From Marinobacter gelidimuriae (lineage in GTDB: Bacteria; Pseudomonadota; Gammaproteobacteria; Pseudomonadales; Oleiphilaceae), in NCBI RefSeq assembly GCF_000372805.1, contig NZ_KB889930.1:1-64000 (forward strand): a stretch of DNA of 64,000 bases. Direction: 5' to 3'. Position numbers and translations under genes: made by a program. Of this stretch, positions 36,091-45,826 are shown in pieces (position 1 is the first letter of the stretch; every line of letters starts with the position of its first letter). Under the pieces are notes generated by a model that saw nothing but the letters and a program-made list of their open reading frames with translations, did no database searches and was not told the DNA's origin.

Positions 36091-39000
36091 CCGACCAGCC
36101 CGCCACTGAAAAGCCTGAAACCAACGGCTCCGGTACCCCACCACCGCGCCGCGGCGTGATCGGGTTTTTCGTGCATCACAAACTGGCGGCCAATCTGGTG
36201 ATGCTGGTGATGCTGCTGGGCGGCGTGCTGGCACTGACTCGCATGAATGTGCAGTTCTTTCCTACCTTTGCACTGGATGTGGTCAGCGTGCGCGTGGTGT
36301 GGAGCGGCGCCTCCGCGGAAGACATCGAGCAGGGTATTACCAACCCTCTGGAGCAGCGCTTACGCAGCGTACAGAGTCTGAAAAAGATGACTTCCACCTC
36401 GGCCCAGGGAGTGTCGTCCATCACACTGGAGTTTCAGGAGGGCAGCGACCCGATTCAGACGCTCGACGACACCCGCCAGCGGGTGGACGAATTCAATAAT
36501 TTGCCGGCCGACGCCGAAGAACCGCGAGTCTCGCGAATTGAACGCTATGAGCCGGTGGCGCGCTTGCTGTTGTACGGCGATGTGGACGCCGATGAGCTGC
36601 GCCATCTGACCTACCGTTTTGAAGACGAATTGCTGCAACGCGGGATCGATAAAGTATCGATTCGCGGCCTGCCGGAACAGCAGATCAGCATCGATGTACC
36701 GGTGGAGCGACTGGAAACCCTGGGTCTGTCGCTGGAGCAAATTGCCGATCGCGTGGCGGCCGTATCGCGGGATTTACCCGCCGGTCTGCTGGGCCAGCAA
36801 GACGCCACCCGGGAATTGCGCGCGGTAGAGCAGGCCCGCAGCCCACAGCAGTTCGGCGAAATTCCGTTGCTCAGTGGTGATCGTATCCAGTTGCGCCTGG
36901 GGGACATTGCCAGTATCCGCCAGGAATCCCGCGACAGCCCGCTCACGCTAACCCGCGATGATTTTCCCGCCGTCGAGCTACAGCTGCAGCGGGCCGAGGA
37001 CGGCGATTCCCTGGCAGCCGCTAAAGTGCTGGAAGACTGGCTGGCGGATACCCGCGCCACCTTGCCCCCGAATCTGCAACTGGAAGTGTACGACGAAACC
37101 TGGCAACTGCTGGATGATCGCATTTCGCTGCTGATAACCAACGGCCTGGGCGGTTTATTGCTGGTGGTACTGTTGTTGTATCTGTTTCTGCCCGGGCGGG
37201 TTGCCTTGTGGGTGGCTGTCGGTATTCCCACGGCTTTTCTGGCGGCTTTGGCTATTTTGTGGCTGGTGGGTGGCTCCATTAACATGATCTCGCTATTTGC
37301 GTTGATTATGGCGCTGGGTGTGATTGTGGACGACGCCATTGTGGTAGGCGAAGACGCCGATGCCCACGCCCGGCTGGGGCAGCCATCAATGGCCGCAGCC
37401 GAAGGTGCGGCAAAGCGCATGGTGTGGCCGGTTCTGGCGTCGTCACTGACCACGGTTGCGGCGTTTACGCCCCTGCTGATTGTGGGTGGGGTGATTGGTA
37501 ATATCCTGGGCGACATTCCGCTGGTAATGATCTGTGTGCTAATCGCTTCGCTGCTGGAATGTTTTGTGGTGTTGCCGGCGCACTTGCGTCACGCCTTTGT
37601 GCCGCGCAAAGTCAAAGCTGTCAGCAATAGCGCCGGGGCCAGGCTGGTGCAGGCGCCAGCGGCGGGTATCAGGCGCCTGCGGTCTGGCTTTGAACAGGGC
37701 TTCGATCGATTTCGCGAAGGCCGCTTCCGGCGTTTCTCCCGCTACAGCCTGCACCATCGGGGGCTTACGCTTGCCGTTGCATTGGGCCTCGCTATTATGA
37801 CCGTCGGGCTGCTCAGCGGAGGCCGTATTGGCTTCAACTTTTTCCCCACGCCCGAACCCTCGGTGCTCTATGCCAACGCCAGCTTTGTTGCCGGCACGGA
37901 CAGCCGCCGGGTAGACCAGTTTATGGCCACCATGGCGAAAAGCTTGAACGCTAACGAGGAGGCCCTGGGTGGCAATCTGCTGTTACACGCGGTTACCACG
38001 CGCGGCGGTACCTTGGGCGCGGGTGGCAGTTCCCGCAATGGCGAAGAGCTGGGCTCGATGATGATCGAGATGGTGCCGTCCGACGAGCGCAGCGTGCGCA
38101 ACGCAGAATTTATCAGCGAACTGCGCGCGCGCCTGCCATTGCCAGCGGGGCTGGAGAATCTGAGCATTACCGAACGTGAAGCTGGCCCTCCTGGCAGCGA
38201 CATTAACGTGCGCCTGACCGGCCCGGATGCGACCAATCTGAAGCGTGCCGCTGAAGAAGTGGTGCAGGCCCTGGCCGTGTTACCGGGGGTGCTGGACGCA
38301 GAAGACGATATGCCGTGGGGTCGCGAACAGTTGATCTATCAGGTCAGCCCTTGGGGCGAAGCCCTGGGCTTGACCACCACCGATTTAGGGCGCCAACTGA
38401 GAGCAGCGTTTGATGGCCGCGTAGCGCAAATTTATCAGGATGGCCGCGATGAAATGGAAGTGCGGGTGCAACTGCCCCGCCATCAGCGCGAGCGCCTGGC
38501 GACTCTGTCGCAAGTGACCATTCGGGTGCCAGACGGCCGCTTCGTGCCGCTTTCCCAAGTGGTGTTGCTGGACCACCGCCAGGGCTTCGAAGCCCTGCGC
38601 CACGCCGATGGCCAGCTGGCGGTGGAAGTGTCGGCGTCGCTGAACACAGATGTCAGCACTACAAGCGACATCATTGAAAGCCTGGAAGCCGAAGCCTTGC
38701 CGGCGATCAGCAGCCGCTTCAACGTGCGCTACAGCTTTGAAGGCCGCTCCGCCGACCAGCGCGAAACCATCGACGATATGAAAACCGGCCTGATCATTGG
38801 CTTGGCGCTGATGTATGTGGTGCTGGCCTGGGTGTTTGCGTCCTGGAGCCTGCCGCTGATCGTAATGGCTATTATTCCTTTTGCTCTGGTGGGCGCCATT
38901 CTGGGCCACTGGTTGATGGGAATGCAGTTAACGGTACTGTCGCTGTTTGGGCTATTTGGCCTGTCGGGCATTGTGGTGAACAACGCCATCATACTGGTGT

Positions 39001-39284
39001 CGTTTTACAATCAGCAGCGGGAAGCAGGGCTGGGCGTTGACGCAGCCCTGAACGAAGCCGTGGTGCAGCGGGTGCGTGCGGTATTGCTGACGTCGCTGAC
39101 CACTATTGGTGGGCTGTTGCCACTGCTGTTTGAGACCTCTTTGCAGGCCCAGTTCCTGATTCCCATGGCGACCTCCATTGCCTTTGGCTTGGGCTTATCC
39201 ACCTTGCTGGTGCTGTTGGTGATTCCAGCGCTGCTGTCTTACCTTGATCAACTGAGGGCCTGGTGGGCCAGGGAGCCGGCGTGA
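36087..39284 (+). CDS. RND efflux permease 2
   Basis: A 1065-residue RND pump: VHHKLAANLVMLVMLLGGVL as first helix, porter motif SGASAEDIEQGITNPLEQRL, the Asp pair in LGVIVDDAIVVGEDADAHA (about residue 413) and a final repeat with LFGLFGLSGIVVNNAIILV. It belongs to a different RND subgroup from pump 1 (the porter motif is SGASAEDIE here, PGASAREVE there). It starts with GTG overlapping adaptor 2 and ends overlapping the ABC gene by four bases. Two complete adaptor/pump pairs in one operon with an ABC exporter is an unusual combination. Confidence 0.88.
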   Translation: MTDQPATEKPETNGSGTPPPRRGVIGFFVHHKLAANLVMLVMLLGGVLALTRMNVQFFPTFALDVVSVRVVWSGASAEDIEQGITNPLEQRLRSVQSLKKMTSTSAQGVSSITLEFQEGSDPIQTLDDTRQRVDEFNNLPADAEEPRVSRIERYEPVARLLLYGDVDADELRHLTYRFEDELLQRGIDKVSIRGLPEQQISIDVPVERLETLGLSLEQIADRVAAVSRDLPAGLLGQQDATRELRAVEQARSPQQFGEIPLLSGDRIQLRLGDIASIRQESRDSPLTLTRDDFPAVELQLQRAEDGDSLAAAKVLEDWLADTRATLPPNLQLEVYDETWQLLDDRISLLITNGLGGLLLVVLLLYLFLPGRVALWVAVGIPTAFLAALAILWLVGGSINMISLFALIMALGVIVDDAIVVGEDADAHARLGQPSMAAAEGAAKRMVWPVLASSLTTVAAFTPLLIVGGVIGNILGDIPLVMICVLIASLLECFVVLPAHLRHAFVPRKVKAVSNSAGARLVQAPAAGIRRLRSGFEQGFDRFREGRFRRFSRYSLHHRGLTLAVALGLAIMTVGLLSGGRIGFNFFPTPEPSVLYANASFVAGTDSRRVDQFMATMAKSLNANEEALGGNLLLHAVTTRGGTLGAGGSSRNGEELGSMMIEMVPSDERSVRNAEFISELRARLPLPAGLENLSITEREAGPPGSDINVRLTGPDATNLKRAAEEVVQALAVLPGVLDAEDDMPWGREQLIYQVSPWGEALGLTTTDLGRQLRAAFDGRVAQIYQDGRDEMEVRVQLPRHQRERLATLSQVTIRVPDGRFVPLSQVVLLDHRQGFEALRHADGQLAVEVSASLNTDVSTTSDIIESLEAEALPAISSRFNVRYSFEGRSADQRETIDDMKTGLIIGLALMYVVLAWVFASWSLPLIVMAIIPFALVGAILGHWLMGMQLTVLSLFGLFGLSGIVVNNAIILVSFYNQQREAGLGVDAALNEAVVQRVRAVLLTSLTTIGGLLPLLFETSLQAQFLIPMATSIAFGLGLSTLLVLLVIPALLSYLDQLRAWWAREPA

Positions 39285-39958
39285 CTGAACCCTTACTGAA
39301 AGTACGCGGCCTGGGTAAGCACTTTGCCAGCGCCGGGCAAACGGTAAATGTGCTGTCTGGGCTTGAGCTGACTTTGGCGCCGGGCGAATCCCTGGCGCTG
39401 ATGGGCCGCTCCGGCTCTGGCAAAAGCACCCTGTTGAACATTCTGTGCGGCTTGGAGCAGCCCGACGCCGGCTTTGTGAGCATTGCGGGTGAACACTTTG
39501 CGGCAGATTCGAGCGCAAGCGGGCCAAACCAGCAACGCTGGGCCATGCTGCGGCGCCAGCGTATTGGCGTGGTGTTTCAGGAAGCTAACTTGATGCCAGC
39601 ATTGTCGTTGCTGGACAATGTGCGCCTGCGGGCCAGTCTTGCAGGGCAAAGCGATCAGTATTGCGGCGACTGGCTAAAGCGCCTGGGCATTGGCGGGTTG
39701 GCGCAGCGCTACCCGGACCAGGTATCCGGCGGCCAGCGCCAGCGCGCGGCTTTGGCCATGGTGTTTGCCATGCGCCCGTCACTGATACTGGCAGACGAGC
39801 CTACCGGCAGTCTGGACGCCCGCACCGCCCTTGAGGTGGCAGGTGAACTGTTTTACCAGCAAGCCGCCAGCGGCTGCGCGCTGGTGCTTGCCACCCACGA
39901 TTCGGCATTGGCCGCGCGCTGTGGCCAACGCCTGGACCTCGCTCAACTGGGGGCTTAG
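39281..39958 (+). CDS. ABC transporter ATPase (LolD/MacB/AttE-like)
   Basis: A 225-residue ATPase of the LolD/MacB class: Walker [29 protein letters not shown], signature SGGQRQRAALAMVF, Walker B LILADEPTGSLDA and switch His LATHDSALA. I place the start at GTG 39281, overlapping the RND 2 stop by four bases as at every other junction in the operon; an in-frame GTG at 39263 is also possible. The class works with FtsX-like permeases on lipoproteins or other envelope substrates. The FtsX gene and an AttH-like lipoprotein follow, as in the att-type ABC cluster. Confidence 0.86.
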   Translation: MTEPLLKVRGLGKHFASAGQTVNVLSGLELTLAPGESLALMGRSGSGKSTLLNILCGLEQPDAGFVSIAGEHFAADSSASGPNQQRWAMLRRQRIGVVFQEANLMPALSLLDNVRLRASLAGQSDQYCGDWLKRLGIGGLAQRYPDQVSGGQRQRAALAMVFAMRPSLILADEPTGSLDARTALEVAGELFYQQAASGCALVLATHDSALAARCGQRLDLAQLGA

Positions 39959-39963
39959 CTTCC

Positions 39964-41878
39964 ATGTCCCTGATTCCAAAGTCCCTGATTCCAGCGTCCC
40001 AGTTTTCAAACCTTTTCTCTGCCCTGTTCAGCCATTATCGCCGCCACCCGCTGCAACTGCTGGCATTGGCGTTGATGATTATGCTGGCCACCATGTTGTG
40101 GGCCGGCGTGAACCACCTGACGACTCAGGCGCGAGCCAGTCTGGGCCAGAGCGAGCAGGCCGTGGCCGCACGCAGTCAGGTAGAGCGCGTTGATGGCCAG
40201 GCGCTGGCGGTAGCTGATTTTGTAACTCTGCGCCGCGCCGGCCTGTGCGTAATACCCTGGCTGGAAGTAGAGCGCCCGGGGCAGGCCGGTCGGCTGGTGG
40301 GTATAGACCCGCTGGCCGCTGATTGCTTTGCGCAAACCGCCCCTGCCGCCGGCAATAACAGCCCTGAACTAATAGACAGCCCTGAGCCATCAAAAAAATC
40401 TGAGCCGGCCTGGACCCCGACGCTAAACGGTGAGCCCTTTATCGACATCAGCGAAGCCGCCGCGCTGGCGCAAAACGTCGCCTCGCGTAACGTAAGGTTT
40501 AGCCTGTTAATCGTGCCGCCCGAGCCGGCATCCGCTTTGCTCGCAGATTATCGGATGACGGGTTTCTCATTAGGCCCGGACACCGGCGAGTTGGGCGACA
40601 GCTTTCTGCTGAATCTGGACGCTCTGGGATTTTTGGTGCTGTTGATTACGGCCTTGCTGCTGCGCAGCGTGTACCAATTGGGCATGGCCCAGCGCCGTGA
40701 CAGCTTTGCCCTGCTGCAGCGGTTTGGCGTTATGCCGTCAGCCATTAACCGGGTATTACTGGTCGAAATTCTGCTGCTGGCGCTGCTGAGCGTGGTGCCG
40801 GGTGTGTGGCTTGGGCGCCTTCTGGCGGGCACTGTGGGCGGTGGTTTTGGTCAGGCTTTGGACAGCCTTTTCGATACGCCGCTGTACGCCGGCCAGTCAG
40901 AAAACTGGCTGACGCCGATAGTGACCATGATGGCCATCGTGCTGGCGGTGTGCCTGGCGCAGAACGTGCGGGCGCTGCTGCTGCGCATGGCGGCCGTGTG
41001 GCCGTTTGCTCTACCGGCGAAGCTTTTGACTGGGTTTGGATTTGGAATGAGGCCGTGGCCTTGGTTGGCGATGCCTTTGGCTGCGGCAGGCCGCCGGTGA
41101 CCAGCCCTGGCAGGGTTTTGCCGCAGGTGAAGGCGTTATGGTGAACGAGCAGCTGGCGCGTCGTTACCCGCTGGCGGTAGGAGATCCCCTGGTGCTGACA
41201 TTGGCGGACACCCGGCTTGAACTGCCGGTGCTGGCGATTTATGCGGATTATGGCCGCCCGGCCGGGGAAGTGTTGATCAATCTTGAACTCTTGCCGGACG
41301 AGTTTGTGCCGGCGTTTGAAAGTTTTTCGATCAGCCCAGGCGCAAGCGACATTACGATGATAACCGATGGCCTTCAACGGCTGTGGCAGGTAAAAAGCGT
41401 GCGGGTGCGTGATAACAAGCGAATCCGCGAGTTGGCCGATGCGGTGTTTGACCAGACGTTTTTGCTGACCCGCGCCATGACCTTTGTCACTCTGGTGCTG
41501 GCGGCGGTTGCCTTACTGATTATGGGCTGGGTGTTTTTCAGCACCCGGGCCTGGTATTTCCGCTTGCTTCAGGTGTGGGGACTCACCAGGCGCCAGGTTC
41601 TGGCGCAGCTGGGCCGGCTGGCGCTTACTCTGACCCTGTCGATTACCCTGTTGGCATTGCCCCTGGGCGTTTGGTTGACCTGGGTTCTGGTGCACCGAAT
41701 TAATCCATTGGCCTTTGGCTGGTCATTACCCATGGCGATCTATCCCGGGTTCTGGCTTCAGCTGGGGGTTGTGAGTGTGTTGATCGGGCTCAGCATTACG
41801 CTGCTGATGCGTAGCCAGCTCGGCGGTAGCGGCCCAAAACCGGTTTCCGCCGCCAGCCTGCGGGGTGATGAACGATGA
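39964..41878 (+). pseudogene. FtsX-like ABC permease, frameshifted with a probable internal deletion
   Basis: The first frame (39964-41100) encodes an N-terminal helix, a periplasmic domain and three more helices (LDALGFLVLLITALLLRSVY; VEILLLALLSVVPGVWLG; VTMMAIVLAVCLAQNVRALL). Near 41030-41070 it loses homology and stops. A second frame carries on with RQAAGDQPWQGFAAGEGVMV, the rest of a second periplasmic domain and three C-terminal helices up to 41878. Joined, they give about 650 residues, whereas eight- to ten-helix permeases of this type are nearer 800; the middle helices are missing. The gene is therefore broken by a deletion plus shift. The 3' part could be made from the ATG at 41138. 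Without it the ABC ATPase would have no working partner here. Confidence 0.75.
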
Positions 41879-42999
41879 TAAAAACTCAAAAATGGCCCAC
41901 AGGCCTGTATCAGACAGCCGCGAGTGTTTTGCTGCTGTTCGCCACCGTGCTGGTGGCCGGGTGTTCGCAAGAGCCAGATACGGGTGGTTTCGCCGGCTTG
42001 GCGCAGGCCGTCGATAGCGGTCAAAGTGAAGCCTTCTTGCAGCTTGGGCCGGGGGATCGGTTGCATTTTCCCGATGACTGGGGCCAGCATCCGCAACATC
42101 GCATTGAATGGTGGTATTTAACGGCCAATCTGAAAACCGCAGACGGCGAGCCGGTGGGCGTACAGTGGACCCAGTTTCGCCAGGCTATTGAGCCGCGCCC
42201 TGCGTCAGAAGAGCCGCCGGCAGCAGAACTGTGGCCGTTGCAGGCAGCCTGGATGGCCCACGCGGCGGTCAGTCTTGAAGGTGAACACAGGTTTGCCGAA
42301 AAATTCGCCCGCGGCGACATTGGCCAGGCCGGAGCTGTGGCAAACCCGCTAGATGTCTGGCTTGATGACTGGCAGCTGACCCAACAGCCTGACGGCGCCT
42401 TTCGCCTGCAGGTGAATACGCCCGAGTGGGGCTACGATCTGTTATTGCGAGTTCAGGGCGAGCCGGTGGCCCATGGCGATCAGGGCTTCAGCGCGAAGTC
42501 CGCAAGCGGCGAGGGCTCAATGTATTTTAGCCTGGTCGACATCGCCATCAGCGGTGATCTGACCCTCAAGGGCGAAACCCAAACGGTGACTGGCAGGGGC
42601 TGGTTTGATCGGGAGTGGAGCAGCCAGTTTCTGAAAGCCGGGCAGCAGGGCTGGGATTGGTTTGCTCTGCACCTGGATTCTGGCGATAAGGTAATGGCGT
42701 TTCAGTTACGGCAGCAGAACGGTGGGTTTCTGTCGGGCACCTGGATTCCAGAGTCCGGCGAGCCGGTGGCATTGCCGCCTGATGCGCTCAGCCTGACACC
42801 GCTGGGTTTCAGTGGTGCTACGCCCAATCTATGGCGCCTGCAGATACCGCAATATCAAGTGGATATCAACTTGGCGGCGCCCTCTGGCCGCTATATCAAC
42901 AATGGGCTCTTTCTCTATTGGGAAAGCCCGGTGAGCGTTTCTGGCAGCCACAGTGGTGAAGGGTATATGGAGCTGACCGGGTACGGCGGTGCGCCGTGA
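41875..42999 (+). CDS. AttH/CrtC-type lipocalin-like lipoprotein
   Basis: A 374-residue predicted lipoprotein: signal peptide with lipobox LVAGC (Cys near residue 29), then the AttH fold with the conserved HRIEWWYLTANL (about residues 76-87) and GRGWFDREWSSQ (about 238-249). The fold is two lipocalin-like barrels, shared with carotenoid 1,2-hydratase CrtC. AttH proteins recur with an ABC ATPase and FtsX permease, though their ligand is not established; hydrophobic molecules are likely. It overlaps the FtsX gene by four bases (ATGA) and ends the seven-gene operon. Confidence 0.83.
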   Translation: MIKTQKWPTGLYQTAASVLLLFATVLVAGCSQEPDTGGFAGLAQAVDSGQSEAFLQLGPGDRLHFPDDWGQHPQHRIEWWYLTANLKTADGEPVGVQWTQFRQAIEPRPASEEPPAAELWPLQAAWMAHAAVSLEGEHRFAEKFARGDIGQAGAVANPLDVWLDDWQLTQQPDGAFRLQVNTPEWGYDLLLRVQGEPVAHGDQGFSAKSASGEGSMYFSLVDIAISGDLTLKGETQTVTGRGWFDREWSSQFLKAGQQGWDWFALHLDSGDKVMAFQLRQQNGGFLSGTWIPESGEPVALPPDALSLTPLGFSGATPNLWRLQIPQYQVDINLAAPSGRYINNGLFLYWESPVSVSGSHSGEGYMELTGYGGAP

Positions 43000-43008
43000 T
43001 TGGCCTTG

Positions 43009-43407
43009 TCAACCTGCGTCTTGCAGTTCTTTCCATGCGGCATAACGGTGCAGGTCTGACTCCACCAGTTTCAGGCATAAGGCAACTACGCCCACATCAT
43101 CCACAAAGCCGATGGACAGAATAAGGTCTGGAATCAGGTCCAGTGGGTTTAATACGTAAACCAATGCGCCAACAATGGCGGCGATGCTTTTCCACGGTAT
43201 GCTGCGATAACGACCATTATAGTAGTCTCGCACCAATGAAAACATCAGTTTTATGTCTGTCGTGAACCGGTCGAGCTTACCACTGTTTTTGACCTTTTCC
43301 TCTACCGCTTGCTGCTTTTCTAACAGGCGCTGAAGATCCGCTTGTTTGACCTTGTCAGACTCCGATTCCAGCTGCCTGCGGGCGGTGCGTTCACTGATAA
43401 ATGCCAT
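43009..43407 (-). CDS. YkvA/DUF1232 family membrane protein
   Basis: A 132-residue protein with a coiled N-terminal part (VKQADLQRLLEKQQAVEEKV) and a C-terminal DUF1232 domain with the signature VYVLNPLDLIPDLILSIGFV followed by DDVGVV. The function of the family is not known. It is convergent with the AttH gene, ten bases apart, and not obviously linked to its neighbours. Confidence 0.85.
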   Translation of the reverse strand: MAFISERTARRQLESESDKVKQADLQRLLEKQQAVEEKVKNSGKLDRFTTDIKLMFSLVRDYYNGRYRSIPWKSIAAIVGALVYVLNPLDLIPDLILSIGFVDDVGVVALCLKLVESDLHRYAAWKELQDAG

Positions 43408-43434
43408 AGCGTGTCCCGGTTGAAGGCCGATGGG

Positions 43435-43728
43435 TCAGGGAAGCGGCCAGTCAGCCGCATCAACGGTGTGTAGGCCCACGGGCTGCTCGGCGTGGCCGTT
43501 CCAGCGGTCAATAAAGGTACCGTTGGGGTCGTATTGCTGGGCTTGCTTGTCCAGATTGAGCCGCCGCAGGCCGCGGGGATCGGCGCCCACGCCCGCCAGA
43601 TACTGCCAGTTCCCGTAATTGCTGGCTACAACGTAAACGCACAGCAGCATGTCCGACTTGGACGCTGCCAGCAAGGCGGCGTTGTCGTGTAAGCGAAGAT
43701 CTCTGGTAAACCAGTAAAGCGTGCGCAA
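43435..43728 (-). pseudogene. DASH-type cryptochrome/photolyase, internally deleted remnant
   Basis: The 97-codon frame opens with [20 protein letters not shown], the start of a photolyase, and after about 34 residues jumps to the C-terminus of a DASH cryptochrome: [17 protein letters not shown], then [19 protein letters not shown] complete protein would be about 430-480 residues, so the FAD- and antenna-binding centre (some 380 residues) is gone. The junction keeps the frame and falls near the VVASN residues. No activity is expected. The ends resemble one and the same DASH family, which argues for a single deletion in a native gene. Confidence 0.85.
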
Positions 43729-43847
43729 CGTAAATTTCTCATTAAGCCCCGTATGGTTATAACACTACGCTTCTGCGGGTTAAAAGGATTATCCACAAGG
43801 GCTTTGTGAGGGGTCGCGCCCGGAACTTCACCAGCTCGAAAGCGGGT

Positions 43848-44597
43848 TTACATCTCTTGAGCCGTAGGGCGCAGGATGATCTCGTTGATATCTACGTCAT
43901 GGGGTTGCTCAATCGCGTAGACAATGGCGCGGGCAACCGAATCGGCGCTGATCGCGACCTTGTAAAGATCTTCCGCTGCCTTGGCTGCATCGGGGTCGGT
44001 AATAGTGCTGGTCAGCTCGGTGGCTACTGCACCCGGTGAAATGTTGGTGCTGCGAATCTCGTCACCGGCTTCCATGCGCAAGCCTTCAGACAGGGCTTTG
44101 ACTGCGTATTTGGTCGCGCAGTAAACCGCACCGCCCGGGAATACTTTGTGCCCGGCTACCGAGGACAAGTTGATCACGTGTCCGCTGTGTTGCTCGCGCA
44201 TGGTGGGCAGCACGGCCGCAATACCATACAAGACGCCCTTGATATTGACGTCTATCATCTGTTCCCACTCGTCTACCTTCAGGGCGTCCAGCGGCGCCAG
44301 GGGCATAAGGCCAGCGTTGTTGATCAGAACATCAATACGGCCAAATTTCTTTTTGGTTGCTGCAGCCAAGCTTTCGACCTGTTTGCGATCGGTAACATCG
44401 GTGACCTGCCACAAAGCTTCTGCACCTTTTGCTTCCAGCTCTTCGGCCAAAGACTTCAGACGGTCTTCCCTGCGGGCTGCCAGTACCAGTTTGGCACCAC
44501 GGTCGGCCAGGTGGCGGGCGGTGGACTCGCCCAAACCGCTGCTGGCGCCTGTGATGATGACAATCTTGCCATTAATCGGATCGTTCGTGTTGCTCAT
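43848..44597 (-). CDS. SDR-family NAD(P)-dependent oxidoreductase
   Basis: A 249-residue classical short-chain dehydrogenase: cofactor motif [12 protein letters not shown] (about residue 91), and the catalytic Ser-Tyr-Lys (NLSSVAG, then YCATK). It resembles YdfG-like enzymes that reduce 3-hydroxy acids, malonic semialdehyde or small carbonyls. A GGAG site lies before the ATG. It follows the Old Yellow Enzyme gene by 33 bases on the same strand, so probably shares its promoter and the NemR-like control. A carbonyl-detoxifying role is inferred from that context. Confidence 0.85.
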   Translation of the reverse strand: MSNTNDPINGKIVIITGASSGLGESTARHLADRGAKLVLAARREDRLKSLAEELEAKGAEALWQVTDVTDRKQVESLAAATKKKFGRIDVLINNAGLMPLAPLDALKVDEWEQMIDVNIKGVLYGIAAVLPTMREQHSGHVINLSSVAGHKVFPGGAVYCATKYAVKALSEGLRMEAGDEIRSTNISPGAVATELTSTITDPDAAKAAEDLYKVAISADSVARAIVYAIEQPHDVDINEIILRPTAQEM

Positions 44598-44630
44598 AGT
44601 TTTTCTCCTGTTTTGATCAGAAAATTCTGA

Positions 44631-45758
44631 TCAGGCACTAATATTGAGTTCTTGCAGTGTTGGGTAATCGGTATAGCCGTGCTCATCGCCACCGTAGAAT
44701 GTGCTGTCATCCCAGCCGTTGAGCGGGGCATTCTGGCGTAATCGCTCGGGCAGGTCCGGGTTGGCAATAAACGGGCGGCCGAAGGTCACCAGGTCGCAAC
44801 GGCCTTCGCTGATGCGCGTGCGGGCTTCTTCGGCTGTGTAGGCGCCGTTGGCGATGTAGGTGCCTTTATAAACAGCTCGAATCGCGTCGATGATGTCTTC
44901 CGGGCGACCGCTGGCGTGATTACCCTGAAATGAGTCTTCTACCACCTCAAGATAAGCGATCCCCAAGTCGTTCAGGTGTTTGGCAAAGGCCGTAAAGGTT
45001 TCGATGGGGTTGTCATCGTGCATGCCGTTAAAGCTGCCGGTCGGGCCAACACGAACACCCACTTTGTCTTTGCCCCACACATCGATGACGGCTTCAATCA
45101 CCATTAGCGGCAGGCGCAGGCGATTTTCCAAAGAGCCACCGTATGCGTCGGTGCGGTGGTTGCTGCCGCTTTTTATGAATTGCTCCAACAGATAACCATT
45201 GGCGGCGTGAACCTCAACGCCGTCAAACCCTGCCTTTTGCGCGTTCAGTGCGCCCTGGCGATACTGCTCGACAATGCCGGCCATCTCGTGGGTTTCCAGC
45301 GCCCGTGGCTCAAGCACATCCACCATGCCGGAATCGGCACTGATATACGTTTTGGCGCCTTCAGGCTTGATGGCAGAAGGTGCGACCGGTAACTGACCAT
45401 TCGGTTGTAGTTCGGGGCGGGAGATGCGACCTACATGCCACAGCTGCATGTGGATACGACCGTCGGCCAGGTGCACCGCGTCGGTTATCTTTTTCCAGCC
45501 ATCAATCTGTTCCTGAGAATGAATTCCCGGCGTGAAGGCGTAGCCCTTGCCTTGGGGAGAAATCTGAGTGGCTTCACTCAGGATCAGCCCAGCACTCGCT
45601 CGCTGCTGGTAATACTGCGTGTTCATGTCGTTCGGAACATCGCCCGGTTGGCTCGCACGTGAACGGGTTAGCGGTGACATCAAAACCCGGTTGGGCAATG
45701 TAAGGTTGCCCATAGTCAATGGCTGAAACAGCGGATCATTCAGTTGTTGGTTGCTCAT
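44631..45758 (-). CDS. nemA: Old Yellow Enzyme-type ene reductase (NemA-like)
   Basis: A 375-residue FMN enzyme: SPLTRSRASQPGDVPNDMNT near the N-terminus, the substrate pair His-Asn in EVHAANGYLLEQF, then YGGSLENRLRLPLMV and TFGRPFIANPDLPERLR. NemA reduces N-ethylmaleimide, nitro compounds and other electrophilic alkenes with NAD(P)H. I choose the ATG at 45758 (MSNQQLNDPLFQPLTMG), where homology starts, not one 27 bases upstream. A TAGAC-CA-GTCTA palindrome lies 35-46 bases before it and a TetR regulator of the NemR kind is just upstream. Confidence 0.88.
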   Translation of the reverse strand: MSNQQLNDPLFQPLTMGNLTLPNRVLMSPLTRSRASQPGDVPNDMNTQYYQQRASAGLILSEATQISPQGKGYAFTPGIHSQEQIDGWKKITDAVHLADGRIHMQLWHVGRISRPELQPNGQLPVAPSAIKPEGAKTYISADSGMVDVLEPRALETHEMAGIVEQYRQGALNAQKAGFDGVEVHAANGYLLEQFIKSGSNHRTDAYGGSLENRLRLPLMVIEAVIDVWGKDKVGVRVGPTGSFNGMHDDNPIETFTAFAKHLNDLGIAYLEVVEDSFQGNHASGRPEDIIDAIRAVYKGTYIANGAYTAEEARTRISEGRCDLVTFGRPFIANPDLPERLRQNAPLNGWDDSTFYGGDEHGYTDYPTLQELNISA

Positions 45759-45792
45759 AAAATATACTCTTGTCAGGTTAACCAATATTAAT

Positions 45793-45804
45793 TAGACCAG
45801 TCTA
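45793..45804. promoter_or_regulatory. TAGAC-CA-GTCTA operator candidate before nemA
   Basis: A perfect inverted repeat (TAGACCAGTCTA) in the 68-base gap between the regulator stop and the nemA start. The same half-sites (TAGAC, GTCTA) recur just ahead of the regulator gene at 46426-46440, so both are probably bound by the TetR-family protein encoded between them. Confidence 0.6.
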
Positions 45805-45826
45805 CTATCGGATGTCCCAAAAAAAA

